Below are positions 53,979-62,599 of a stretch of 64,000 nt of DNA, in pieces; positions within the stretch are counted from its first letter, which is position 1, and every line of letters starts with the position of its first letter. The stretch spans positions 138,246-202,245 of the forward strand of contig DBEP01000114.1 of the NCBI GenBank assembly GCA_002294045.1. Direction: 5' to 3'. Below the pieces are notes generated by a model. That model ran no database searches, had not been told where the DNA came from, and saw nothing but the letters and a program-made list of their open reading frames with translations. The DNA comes from Lachnoclostridium sp. UBA903. GTDB taxonomy: Bacteria; Bacillota; Clostridia; Lachnospirales; Lachnospiraceae. Made by a program: the position numbers and the translations under genes.

Positions 53979-54300
53979 TACATATAGTCATAGGAAACAT
54001 AAAAATACATTGAAACAATTGTACTTGTTGTGGCTTGAGGTTTATTGTACATAAGTGGTATAGTTAGATTAAAATGTATCTCAATAATTATTGATATTAT
54101 ATAAGTTTTCCAAGTACTAAAACCCAGTAAGTCCATAAAGCCTTGGTTTATAAGGGAAAAAAATGTATAATAGTCTATTTGGTAATTAATTTGTTTTACT
54201 TGGAAAAATTTTTATTCTTATTATGGAAACATCGATAAAATAAAGCTATTGACTGATTTTAAAGGATAAGATATTATTAAAAAAGGTAGTAAAGACTTCC
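53979..54300 (+). promoter_or_regulatory. CRISPR leader 1 with promoter
   Basis: AT-rich, no gene. It contains a promoter, TTGACT (54249-54254) and TATTAT (54272-54277), 17-bp spacer, ending 23 bp before the first repeat. Blocks CCAAGTAC, TTGGTTTATAAGGGAAA and TTTTACTTGGAAA recur in leader 2, so this is a true leader with likely IHF-independent integration signals. Confidence 0.75.
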
Positions 54301-55316
54301 CTTGAAGAAAAACAAGAATTGTATTTAAACGGGTATGTGTTTATCAGAAAATCCCGATATTCTATCCTTGAAGAAAAACAAGAATTGTATTTAAACTCCA
54401 GGTTTCTTGCTCTTACCCCGAATGACCTTAAACTTGAAGAAAAACAAGAATTGTATTTAAACAGTACCTACAATAGGCACATTCACCACTTCTCGTCTCT
54501 TGAAGAAAAACAAGAATTGTATTTAAACAGGATACAGCTGCTTGATGAATCAGGGGATGAAATACTTGAAGAAAAACAAGAATTGTATTTAAACCATGAT
54601 AAGGCGTGGAAAGAACTTAGGGAGGAATATCTTGAAGAAAAACAAGAATTGTATTTAAACGAGACAATCATAGTAGCAATAATGGGCCTTGCCGCTTGAA
54701 GAAAAACAAGAATTGTATTTAAACTGGAAATAGGAAACCTATGATTGAGGTCAGATTACCCTTGAAGAAAAACAAGAATTGTATTTAAACCCATAACCAA
54801 AAGGAGTATTAATACTATTTTTTAACTCTTGAAGAAAAACAAGAATTGTATTTAAACGTATCACCCCTTTTTCCTGTATACCAATAACAAAACTTGAAGA
54901 AAAACAAGAATTGTATTTAAACTTAATACTTACATCTATTCTGAAATCTTCCTAAATCCTTGAAGAAAAACAAGAATTGTATTTAAACTTTTGCGTTGCC
55001 GAAGCACAACACGGACCTGCTCTGCTTGAAGAAAAACAAGAATTGTATTTAAACACTGTAAGCCATTTAAATAAGCTCTTAAGGTTGCGCTTGAAGAAAA
55101 ACAAGAATTGTATTTAAACTGTATGAGCCTTTTCACAGAATTTCCCATTAACATACTTGAAGAAAAACAAGAATTGTATTTAAACTCCATCCCAAGTTAT
55201 CTTTCATAAGTGCTTTATACACTTGAAGAAAAACAAGAATTGTATTTAAACTTCAAAGGTGCAGGTTACGAGGTTGTAAGAAGTTCACTTGAAGAAAAAC
55301 AAGAATTGTATTAAAC
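54301..55316 (+). CRISPR. CRISPR array 1, type I-B, 16 repeats and 15 spacers
   Basis: Repeat of 30 bp opening CTTGAAGAAAAACAAG and ending ATTTAAAC. Repeats start at 54301, 54367, 54433, 54499, 54565, 54631, 54695, 54761, 54828, 54893, 54959, 55025, 55090, 55156, 55222 and 55288. Spacers are 34-37 bp, mostly 36. All repeats are identical except the last, which lacks one T, marking the leader-distal end. The transcript runs on the plus strand from leader 1; the ATTTAAAC end would be the crRNA 5' handle. No two spacers look alike by eye. Confidence 0.98.
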
Positions 55317-55366
55317 ACCGTAATTGCTTTGTAACGGTGTATGGTTTAATACAAGTAGATAAATCT

Positions 55367-55557
55367 TCAGGACAGCTACAGCCATAAAATTTTTGATAAG
55401 GAACTTGATGCAAGGATGAACCAGATTATTTAGCATACTGGACTTAAAAGAAAAATAACATATAAGCGGGCAATCCAGTTAGACGGTTACAAGTAGATTA
55501 AATTTATCATGGAAGATAAACTATTTATACGGTTTCGTTTGGATGATTAAGATTTGA
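55367..55557 (+). pseudogene. cas1: Decayed 3' fragment of cas1
   Basis: Aligns with the last 190 bp of cas1 (53350-53540): AAAATTTTTGATAAGGAA against AGATTTTTGTTAAAGAA, then GATGCAAGGAT, TTAAAAGAAAAAT, AGACGGTTACAAGT and the same GATTTGA end. Two in-frame TAG codons replace sense codons. Not functional. Confidence 0.8.
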
Positions 55558-55619
55558 ACAAGTTATTAGCTATTAATAAAATATTTAGTTATTATCAGAA
55601 AATACGTATACATGGATAA

Positions 55620-55838
55620 ATAGTTAATAATACTATATGATTTTTTCCAAGTACAATAATTATAGTAAACCCACAAAGCATTGGTTTATAAGGGAAAGCC
55701 GTATATTTAATCATTTTAATAATTATTTTATTTTACTTGGAAAGATTTATACTTTTTATTTTGAAAACATTGATAAAATAAGCTATTGACTGATAATAAA
55801 AGATAAGCTATTATTATAAAAAGTCAGTGAAGACTTCC
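55620..55838 (+). promoter_or_regulatory. CRISPR leader 2 with promoter
   Basis: Homologous to leader 1: TTTTCCAAGTAC, GCATTGGTTTATAAGGGAAA, TTTTACTTGGAAA, ACATTGATAAAATA and GAAGACTTCC just before the first repeat. Promoter TTGACT (55786-55791) and TATTAT (55809-55814), spacer 17 bp, as in leader 1. Confidence 0.75.
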
Positions 55839-57118
55839 CTTGAAGAAAAACAAAAATTGTATTGAAACTATATAACTTCCACCAGGTAAAAACAATCACG
55901 GTCACTTGAAGAAAAACAAAAATTGTATTGAAACACTAGTTTACACTAGCCCCAACAATGAAACTATTCCTTGAAGAAAAACAAAAATTGTATTGAAACT
56001 TTATGGTGTTTGCATACAGGCGGCGCGCTTTTACCTTGAAGAAAAACAAAAATTGTATTGAAACATGTAAATTCTTCCTTTGAAATCATCCGGAATGTCG
56101 CTTGAAGAAAAACAAAAATTGTATTGAAACAATATAACCGTGTCATTATCGTAATAGCAGTGTATCCTTGAAGAAAAACAAAAATTGTATTGAAACTGTT
56201 TCAAAAGAAACCGGAGATATAAACGGGTGCGTCTTGAAGAAAAACAAAAATTGTATTGAAACAACGGAGAATGGGGAAGTACCTGTAAATTGTATTGCCT
56301 TGAAGAAAAACAAAAATTGTATTGAAACCCGGGACAAAGTCCGTATCCCGGCTGAAATACTCCTCTTGAAGAAAAACAAAAATTGTATTGAAACTCAGAC
56401 GGGTTATTCGTTTCTGTCAAATTCGAGCAGGCTTGAAGAAAAACAAAAATTGTATTGAAACCCGGTAGACGATGAAGGAATGGACGATTACATAGTCCTT
56501 GAAGAAAAACAAAAATTGTATTGAAACGAATATTTTTCTATTTCCTGAGACTCATAAGCCCCTTGAAGAAAAACAAAAATTGTATTGAAACTGTGTATAT
56601 GGCGGCTGGTCAACGTGTGTATCATACCTTGAAGAAAAACAAAAATTGTATTGAAACACATGGCACACCTTTTCAAAGGATAATACTCCCATACTTGAAG
56701 AAAAACAAAAATTGTATTGAAACCCAGAAACCATTGAGAGGGCGAAACAAGCCCGTTTTCTTGAAGAAAAACAAAAATTGTATTGAAACTATGGTATCCA
56801 TCCGGTGTCATTACATGAATGGCAACTTGAAGAAAAACAAAAATTGTATTGAAACGTTCCCTGTAAAAGGACCGCATTCTTATAGACCTTACTTGAAGAA
56901 AAACAAAAATTGTATTGAAACTCAAAAATATCCTGACCGGGTAAAAAAATCAAGACGCTTGAAGAAAAACAAAAATTGCATTAAAACGTGGTTTATCCAA
57001 TTCGAACAGCACGGCTCAACTTGTCTTGAAGAGAAACAAAATCGTATTGAAACTCGGAACCAATGGCGGAAAGCAGTTTTATATCCTGGCTTGAAGAAAA
57101 ACAAGAATTGTTTTAAAC
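55839..57118 (+). CRISPR. CRISPR array 2, type I-B, 20 repeats and 19 spacers
   Basis: 30-bp repeat opening CTTGAAGAAAAACAAA and ending ATTGAAAC, differing from array 1 at positions 16 and 26. Repeats start at 55839, 55905, 55970, 56035, 56101, 56167, 56233, 56299, 56365, 56432, 56498, 56562, 56628, 56694, 56760, 56826, 56892, 56958, 57025 and 57090. Spacers are 34-37 bp. The last three repeats are degenerate, so the leader-distal end is at 57118. The final repeat has the array 1 type CAAGAATTG and TTTAAAC. Confidence 0.98.
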
Positions 57119-57664
57119 TTGACTGATATTTATTTCTGAAATATAATAACAGCTTTAATAAAACTAAAATCTTAATTAATCGGAATAGAGACGATAAGAA
57201 AATTAATTCAGAGAGTTATGAAGGTTGCTTACATGAACAATTAAATGTCCAACAACCTGATTTATCAAAGTTTATAAGTTTTAGTAATGATATTAAAGAA
57301 GTATAAAGAAATGCAAGTGGGCTTGATACTTATGTTTACAGTTCAGTCCGCTTACCCAGAAAAACGGACTGGAAAATACTATGACAGGCAAGAATTTATG
57401 TTCCAATGATTTATCTTTTTAAAAAAGTTGTTACTCTAAATATTTAAAATAAAGTTTGAGGAACAGGAAACACCGGCTATACCTGGGCCGTTAGCAGAAA
57501 GTATGTGAAGGAAAGCAGTCCATGGCTCTTGCAAAAAATACCGGGAGCTTTTCAGGAAAAATACAGGTATTAATAACCGGAAAACCGTTAACCGATTTTA
57601 TACGGCACAAAATATCGGGCTTATAAAACTCCTAAATGTTATGATGTAATCCGGAGGTGAGACC
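57119..57664. other. Intergenic after the CRISPR arrays
   Basis: No gene supported. A frame without a start (57178-57306) reads SYEGCLHEQLNV and later PDLSKFISFSNDIKEV before TAA and may be the end of a lost gene. The rest is unremarkable. Confidence 0.4.
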
Positions 57665-58540
57665 ATGGATTGGATAAAACAGCTGAACAATGTGATTGAT
57701 TATATCGAAGATAATCTTACGGGTGATATAAATAGTGACGAGATAGCTAAAATAGCCAGGTGCTCCATTTATAATTTCCAGAGGATGTTTTCCTATATAG
57801 CGGATAAACCCCTTTCGGAGTATATACGGACCAGGAAGCTGACTTTAGCGGCATTTGATATTATAAACAGCCGGGACAGGATTCTGGATATTGCCCTTAA
57901 GTATGGGTATGAATCCCAGGATTCTTTTACCCGTGCCTTTAAGAATTATCACGGGGTACTGCCTTCATCGGCCAGAAACCAAACAGTGCGGCTGAAATCC
58001 TGTCCTAAAATCTCCTTTCAAATTACCATAAAAGGAGCCGATAATATGAACTATCAGATTGAACAGCGGCCTGCATTTAAAATTGCAGGAATCCGGAAAA
58101 ACATGGCTACGGCAGAGGCTTTTCAGATTATCCCGCAGATATGGGATACGGCCTGGGAAGACGGAACTATGAATAGGCTTATGGAATTATTACGGAAAAA
58201 CGACTGCCGCCCTGCCGGATTTTTGGGTTTGGCAATCGGAGGCCAATGGGGAAATTCGGAAGACATGGATTATTGCATCGGGGTTACAAATTATGTGGAT
58301 ACCCTATCCTGCAATTATGTTCCCGTACCGGAAGGAATGGAAGAAATTGAAATACCATCAGTGACCTGGGCTGTTTTTAATGCTGACGGCAAGCTGCCGG
58401 ATGCGGTGCAGAAAATCTATAAGCAATTTTATACGGAATGGCTGCCTAATTCCGGCTACGAATTAGAGGACTTACCGGCCATTGAAAGTTATATGCAGGA
58501 TAACAGGCAGGAAGTCTGGATTGCGGTAAAACAGAAATAA
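57665..58540 (+). CDS. AraC-family regulator with GyrI-like effector domain (paralogue 2)
   Basis: 291 residues. Same layout as the gene at 42866-43720: double HTH (AKIARCSIYNFQRMFSYIA, LDIALKYGYESQDSFTRAFK), then a GyrI-like ligand domain ending TEWLPNSGYELEDLPAIESY. The two share the opening MDWI and much of the HTH. RBS CCGGAGGTGAG precedes ATG 57665. It may respond to a hydrophobic ligand and control nearby genes such as the Nudix-DinB-MFS group, which is inference. Confidence 0.9.
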   Translation: MDWIKQLNNVIDYIEDNLTGDINSDEIAKIARCSIYNFQRMFSYIADKPLSEYIRTRKLTLAAFDIINSRDRILDIALKYGYESQDSFTRAFKNYHGVLPSSARNQTVRLKSCPKISFQITIKGADNMNYQIEQRPAFKIAGIRKNMATAEAFQIIPQIWDTAWEDGTMNRLMELLRKNDCRPAGFLGLAIGGQWGNSEDMDYCIGVTNYVDTLSCNYVPVPEGMEEIEIPSVTWAVFNADGKLPDAVQKIYKQFYTEWLPNSGYELEDLPAIESYMQDNRQEVWIAVKQK

Positions 58541-58973
58541 CGGGACTTGCTGTATTTATTCACATAGGGTTAATAATTCCCGGGCATCATAGCCGGTAAT
58601 AGAACTATAAGTCCGGTACACCAAAGAAACAGGGAGGGGTTTGTCCCGGTTAAATGAAGAAATAAAATAATCTGATTGATAAATGAAAATAAATAATCCC
58701 ATTGATAATTGACAGGAAATGCATTATTATATATGCAGGATTAAAATAACTTCAGAAATTAAATGATATAATGAAGCGTATAGAGGAAATTGCAACTTTG
58801 CTTGTAATTTCCGGCCGGAGCAACAAGATAATGAACATGCCTTTTGTTCATGATATAATAAGAAAAAAGAATATAGCAAAATATTAATACCCGGATTAAA
58901 AAGGTTAAAGGGAGTTCTTTTTAAGGCAGAGTATTACGGGCAGGCCGGCCTGCGGTATGCAATGGGAGCAAGT
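58541..58973. other. Intergenic with promoter-like sequence
   Basis: No gene seen. It contains TTGACA (58709-58714) followed 17 bp later by TATGCA, a hairpin GAACATGCCTTTTGTTC (58832-58848) and a GC-rich palindrome GCAGGCCGGCCTGC (58940-58953). Confidence 0.45.
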
Positions 58974-59540
58974 ATGAATAGATGTATTTATAATCAGATA
59001 AAGCAATACCAGCCGTGGAATGAACAGGAGGAAAATGACCGGAGGGTTATACTGCAATGTATGGACCTGTTCGATAATATTTTATTAAGGGAGAATGCAG
59101 TTGCACATATGACCGCTTCCTCCTGGATTGTGAACCGGGACAGGACAAAAGTCTTGATGATATATCATAATATCTATGACAGCTGGGCCTGGACGGGGGG
59201 ACACGCCGACGGGGAAGCGGACCTTTTATCGGTAGCATTGCGCGAAGCAAAAGAGGAGACGGGAATTATAAATATTAAACCGGTTACGGAAGATATTTAT
59301 TCCCTGGAAATCCTCTGTGTCAACAGGCATGTTAAAAAAGGGAAGTACGTATCTTCGCACCTTCATTTGAATATTACATATCTGCTGGAAGCAGATGAAG
59401 GGGATGAAATAAGGATAAAAGCGGATGAAAACAGCGGAGTCAGATGGGCAGACAGAAAAGAAGCCGCCGGCCTATCCAGCGAAAGCTGGATGAGAGGAAT
59501 ATATAATAAGTTAAATGAGAAATTAGATAAATTTAAGTGA
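58974..59540 (+). CDS. Nudix hydrolase
   Basis: 188 residues. Nudix box GGHADGEADLLSVALREAKEE then TG, around residues 82-104. The N-terminal helical segment (QIKQYQPWNEQEENDRRVIL) belongs to a clostridial Nudix branch. It should split a nucleoside-diphosphate or related pyrophosphate bond. ATG 58974 has GGGAG five bases upstream; ATG 58962 lies before that site. Its stop overlaps the possible GTG of the DinB-like frame. Confidence 0.86.
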   Translation: MNRCIYNQIKQYQPWNEQEENDRRVILQCMDLFDNILLRENAVAHMTASSWIVNRDRTKVLMIYHNIYDSWAWTGGHADGEADLLSVALREAKEETGIINIKPVTEDIYSLEILCVNRHVKKGKYVSSHLHLNITYLLEADEGDEIRIKADENSGVRWADRKEAAGLSSESWMRGIYNKLNEKLDKFK

Positions 59541-59566
59541 TAAAGGGAATCGAAAGGATGCTTTAT

Positions 59567-60079
59567 ATGATTCAGACAGGTTTTATAGAAATCATAAAAG
59601 ATCAGGCTGACCGGGCATTGTGGAGTGTCCGCAACGTTATCGAATGTATACCGGATGTAATGTGGGATAAATTATATTGCGATATGCCGTTGTGGAAACA
59701 TGTCTATCATATGCTGCATTCCCTGGATGCCTGGTATATCAATCCGGGAAAATATCAGGAACCCTTTTTTCATGAGAAAGATTTGAATAACCTGGATGTA
59801 CGGACAGGAAAAAGGCTGCCGCGGGAATTATTGACGAATTATTTTCATACGGTTGAAACGAAAATCAGGGAATATAATAATAACTTAACGGAGGATATCC
59901 TACTGGAAAAGCCGGAAGGCAGCGAATGGACCCGGTTTGCCCTGATTGTGGGCCAGCACAGGCATTTGCACAGCCATATGGGAATGATAATGGGATTTAT
60001 TATCGCGGAAACGGGTATGTGGCCGAGGGTCATCGGTTTGGAAGGAGAGATACCAAACGGTTATTCACAGTTTTTCTAA
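59567..60079 (+). CDS. DinB-like four-helix protein
   Basis: 170 residues, all-helical DinB/YfiT-like metal-binding fold. Candidate metal-ligand His are in WKHVYHMLHSLDAWY (about 47-50) and VGQHRHLHSHMGM (about 130-136). Family members act as thiol-dependent S-transferases or have unknown roles. Start choice: ATG 59567 with GAAAGGA eight bases upstream; ATG 59558 and GTG 59537, which overlaps the Nudix stop, are alternatives. Followed 34 bp later by an MFS transporter, so Nudix-DinB-MFS form an operon. Confidence 0.8.
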   Translation: MIQTGFIEIIKDQADRALWSVRNVIECIPDVMWDKLYCDMPLWKHVYHMLHSLDAWYINPGKYQEPFFHEKDLNNLDVRTGKRLPRELLTNYFHTVETKIREYNNNLTEDILLEKPEGSEWTRFALIVGQHRHLHSHMGMIMGFIIAETGMWPRVIGLEGEIPNGYSQFF

Positions 60080-60113
60080 AGCGGGTTAATGGGAAAAGGA
60101 AGGAGATGCCTAC

Positions 60114-61292
60114 ATGGCGTTACTGCTGTTAATTATTATATATATTGCGTTTATCAGCCTGGGATTACCGGATTCCTTACTGGGTTCTGCCTGGCCGGTC
60201 ATGCATATGGAGTTAGGGGTACCCGTATCCTTTGCGGGAATTATAACCATGATTGTATCCGGAGGAACCATTATTTCAAGCTTAAACAGCGATAAATTAA
60301 TCAGGCGGTTCGGGACCGGAAAAGTGACGGCTGTCAGCGTTTTTATGACAGCCTTTGCTCTGCTTGGCTTTTATGCCGCTCCCCATTTTATCTGGCTGTG
60401 CCTGTTTGCCGTACCCATGGGTTTGGGAGCAGGCTCCGTGGATTCTGCGCTGAATAATTTTGTTGCCTTGCATTATAAAGCCAACCACATGAACTGGCTC
60501 CATTGTTTCTGGGGAATAGGCGCGACGGCAGGCCCCCTTATAATGTCAATGTTTTTAACGGAATCGGGTGGATGGAATAAAGGATATTTAACTATCTCCA
60601 TTATACAGATATGTCTTGTGATACTGCTGTTTATTACCCTTCCCATTTGGAAATTTTTTGAGAAGGGTTATGTTTCGTCCCAGGAAAAGTCCCAGAATGC
60701 GGCGATTTCCAGACTGCTTGGGATGAAGGGGGCCAAAGCCGCATTATTATCTTTTTTTTGTTATTGCGCGGTGGAAACAACCGCAGGTTTGTGGGGAGGC
60801 ACGTTTTTAGTCCGGCATACCGGTTTGTCTGCCGATACGGCGGCAAAATGGATTTCCTTTTATTATTTGGGTATTACGGCAGGCAGGTTTTTATCCGGCT
60901 TTCTGGCAATGAGAACGGATAACAGGACGTTAATCCGGGCAGGGCAGATTATCTGCGGCCTGGGAGGAATTTTCCTGCTGCTTCCTTTTTCTGATTATTT
61001 CCAGCTGGCAGGCTTTATCCTGATTGGTCTGGGATGTGCGCCGATTTACCCGGGAATGCTGCACGAAACACCAAAAAGGTTCGGCAAAGAGCTGTCACAG
61101 GCCATCATGGGAATTCAGATGGCATTTGCCTATGTCGGAAGTACCTTTATACCGCCCGTATTCGGATTTATGTCTGAGTTTACGGGAATCGGAGTATTGC
61201 CGGTCTTTCTGCTGATATTAATTGTAATCATGATTGTATCTTCCGAAATCATAAATAATTCAAAGAAAATCAGGGAATACCCGGTAGACTAG
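60114..61292 (+). CDS. Major facilitator superfamily transporter
   Basis: 392 residues, twelve predicted helices. Opening ISLGLPDSLLGSAWPVMHME, a loop DKLIRRFGTGKVT between helices 2 and 3, and LHCFWGIGATAGPLIM in helix 5 are typical of the FucP/YfkF-like MFS branch. Substrate unknown. RBS AAGGAAGGAG precedes ATG 60114. Stop codon TAG overlaps the convergent LacI gene's stop by 4 bp (CTAG). Confidence 0.88.
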   Translation: MALLLLIIIYIAFISLGLPDSLLGSAWPVMHMELGVPVSFAGIITMIVSGGTIISSLNSDKLIRRFGTGKVTAVSVFMTAFALLGFYAAPHFIWLCLFAVPMGLGAGSVDSALNNFVALHYKANHMNWLHCFWGIGATAGPLIMSMFLTESGGWNKGYLTISIIQICLVILLFITLPIWKFFEKGYVSSQEKSQNAAISRLLGMKGAKAALLSFFCYCAVETTAGLWGGTFLVRHTGLSADTAAKWISFYYLGITAGRFLSGFLAMRTDNRTLIRAGQIICGLGGIFLLLPFSDYFQLAGFILIGLGCAPIYPGMLHETPKRFGKELSQAIMGIQMAFAYVGSTFIPPVFGFMSEFTGIGVLPVFLLILIVIMIVSSEIINNSKKIREYPVD

Positions 61293-62278
61293 CAGCTTTT
61301 TCTGAAAACGGCCTTTCCGTTGATATAGACTGTTTTTGTTATGTTCCTTCCCTTTAATATTCTTTCTGCCAGCAGGTTCAGTGCCGCATCGCACATCAGC
61401 GGAATGTCGATGTGGAACGTGGTAAGTGGCGGAGAGACATACTGGGCGATACTGATGTTGTTAATGCTGTAGAAGGCCACACGTTTTGGGATGTCCCAGC
61501 CTTTTTCATTAAAAGCCTGCAATACGCCCACCGTTAAAGTATCGCTTGCCATACAAAATGCCGTAGGCATATTTTCACCCAATTCTTTAATGGCTTTCAT
61601 ACCAAGGCGGTAACCCTCGTCCACGGAAAAAGTATCCGCAATAAAAATATTTTTTTCATTTAACCGGTTATAATATTTGGCGCTTTCCCGAAAGGACCAT
61701 TCCCTGACGTCCATAACAGGTTTTCCGGTATTAATATCGAAATCCGTTCCGCCTATAAAGCCCAGGTTCTGATGTCCCTTTTCCACAAAATAATCTACTA
61801 TCTGTGTTACGATGGAATCCAAATTAGGCCTTACGGAATCAAAACTGCTTTCGTCCGGGGAAGTGTCGATAAATATCCCGTGAGGGGTTATTTTTTTCAG
61901 GTAATTTATTTCCTCCATGTTAAACCAGCCGATTCCGATAAAAGCCCTGGAGTGTTTACCGACGGCCTTAATTCCGTCTGATTTATTATAACGGGTTAAT
62001 TTTATATTACGTTCCTTGGATTGTTTTTCAAGCTCCTGTCTTATGGTCTTATAATAAATATCTTCAAATTCCTCCTGGTTCCGGGACCAGTATAATAAAG
62101 CGACATCTTCTATTTTAGGGTTGATTGTCTTTTTCTTATAATTTAATTCTTCCGCCGCCCGAAAGATTGCCTGTCTGGTTTCTTCATTTACCGAAATTCC
62201 TTCATCATAATTCAACACACGTGATACGGCAGCGCTTGAAACTCCCACCTTTAATGCAATATCCTTAATTGTTGCCAT
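61289..62278 (-). CDS. LacI-family transcriptional regulator
   Basis: 329 residues. HTH at the N terminus (MATIKDIALKVGVSSAAVSR, then VLNYD) with the periplasmic-binding-like sugar domain behind it (IGIGWF, GHQNLGFIGGTDFD, AFCMASDTLTVGVLQAFNE). I chose ATG 62278 because the HTH begins there and GAGGG lies seven bases upstream; the 21 preceding codons in frame are not needed. Divergent from the GH53 gene. ATTTTACTAAAT in its own 5' region and TTTAGTAAAAT in the galactanase promoter are probable operators. Likely represses the galactan genes until an inducer sugar is present. Confidence 0.92.
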   Translation of the reverse strand: MATIKDIALKVGVSSAAVSRVLNYDEGISVNEETRQAIFRAAEELNYKKKTINPKIEDVALLYWSRNQEEFEDIYYKTIRQELEKQSKERNIKLTRYNKSDGIKAVGKHSRAFIGIGWFNMEEINYLKKITPHGIFIDTSPDESSFDSVRPNLDSIVTQIVDYFVEKGHQNLGFIGGTDFDINTGKPVMDVREWSFRESAKYYNRLNEKNIFIADTFSVDEGYRLGMKAIKELGENMPTAFCMASDTLTVGVLQAFNEKGWDIPKRVAFYSINNISIAQYVSPPLTTFHIDIPLMCDAALNLLAERILKGRNITKTVYINGKAVFRKSC

Positions 62279-62312
62279 AAGTATTCCCTCATTTATTCTG
62301 AATTTTTTAATA

Positions 62313-62325
62313 ATTTTACTAAATA
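62313..62325. promoter_or_regulatory. Putative LacI operator near the regulator start
   Basis: ATTTTACTAAATA matches, in inverse orientation, the TTTAGTAAAAT found in the galactanase promoter. Suggests autoregulation. Confidence 0.45.
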
Positions 62326-62431
62326 ATTTATTGAATGTCAAGCAAATAACTTATATCTTTTAAATATACTACAGAGATAGTCAAATTTATTAGAAAGGGT
62401 TCAAAATGTATAAAAATATAAGATATGTCTC

Positions 62432-62460
62432 TTGACTTTTTAGTAAAATGTAATTATACT
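62432..62460 (+). promoter_or_regulatory. Galactanase promoter overlapped by a putative operator
   Basis: TTGACT (62432-62437) and TATACT (62455-62460), 17-bp spacer. TTTTTAGTAAAATG (62437-62450) fills the spacer, where a repressor would block RNA polymerase. A related TAGTAAAATATTTA follows just downstream of the -10. Confidence 0.65.
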
Positions 62461-62599
62461 GGAATAGTAAAATATTTATTAATTAAAAGATAAATATTTA
62501 ACTGATTAAACCGAATGAATATCAGATAGTATTAATATGAAATCAAATACAATAATTTTGGTATCGATCAGCACAAAGGAGCAGGAGGAACGGCAGGGA

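Larger units (their letters stand above)
55317..55838 (+). other. Inter-array region: decayed cas1 end and leader 2
   Basis: A homologous copy of the segment that precedes array 1, with cas2 missing. See the cas1 remnant and leader 2 entries. Confidence 0.7.
62279..62599. other. Divergent lacI-galactanase control region
   Basis: Holds the galactanase promoter and operator-like repeats. No gene. Confidence 0.6.

Noticed and set aside
54301..57118. Self-targeting spacers or shared spacers between arrays
   Set aside because: None seen by eye within the window; a proper search of the genome and phages would be needed.
54319..57126. Long frames on both strands across the CRISPR arrays with repeated LEEKQELYLN or FNTIFVFLQ units
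   Set aside because: These are translations of the CRISPR repeats, not proteins.
57178..57306. Frame with protein-like end after array 2
   Set aside because: No start codon, no ribosome binding site and no recognisable family; mentioned only in the intergenic note.
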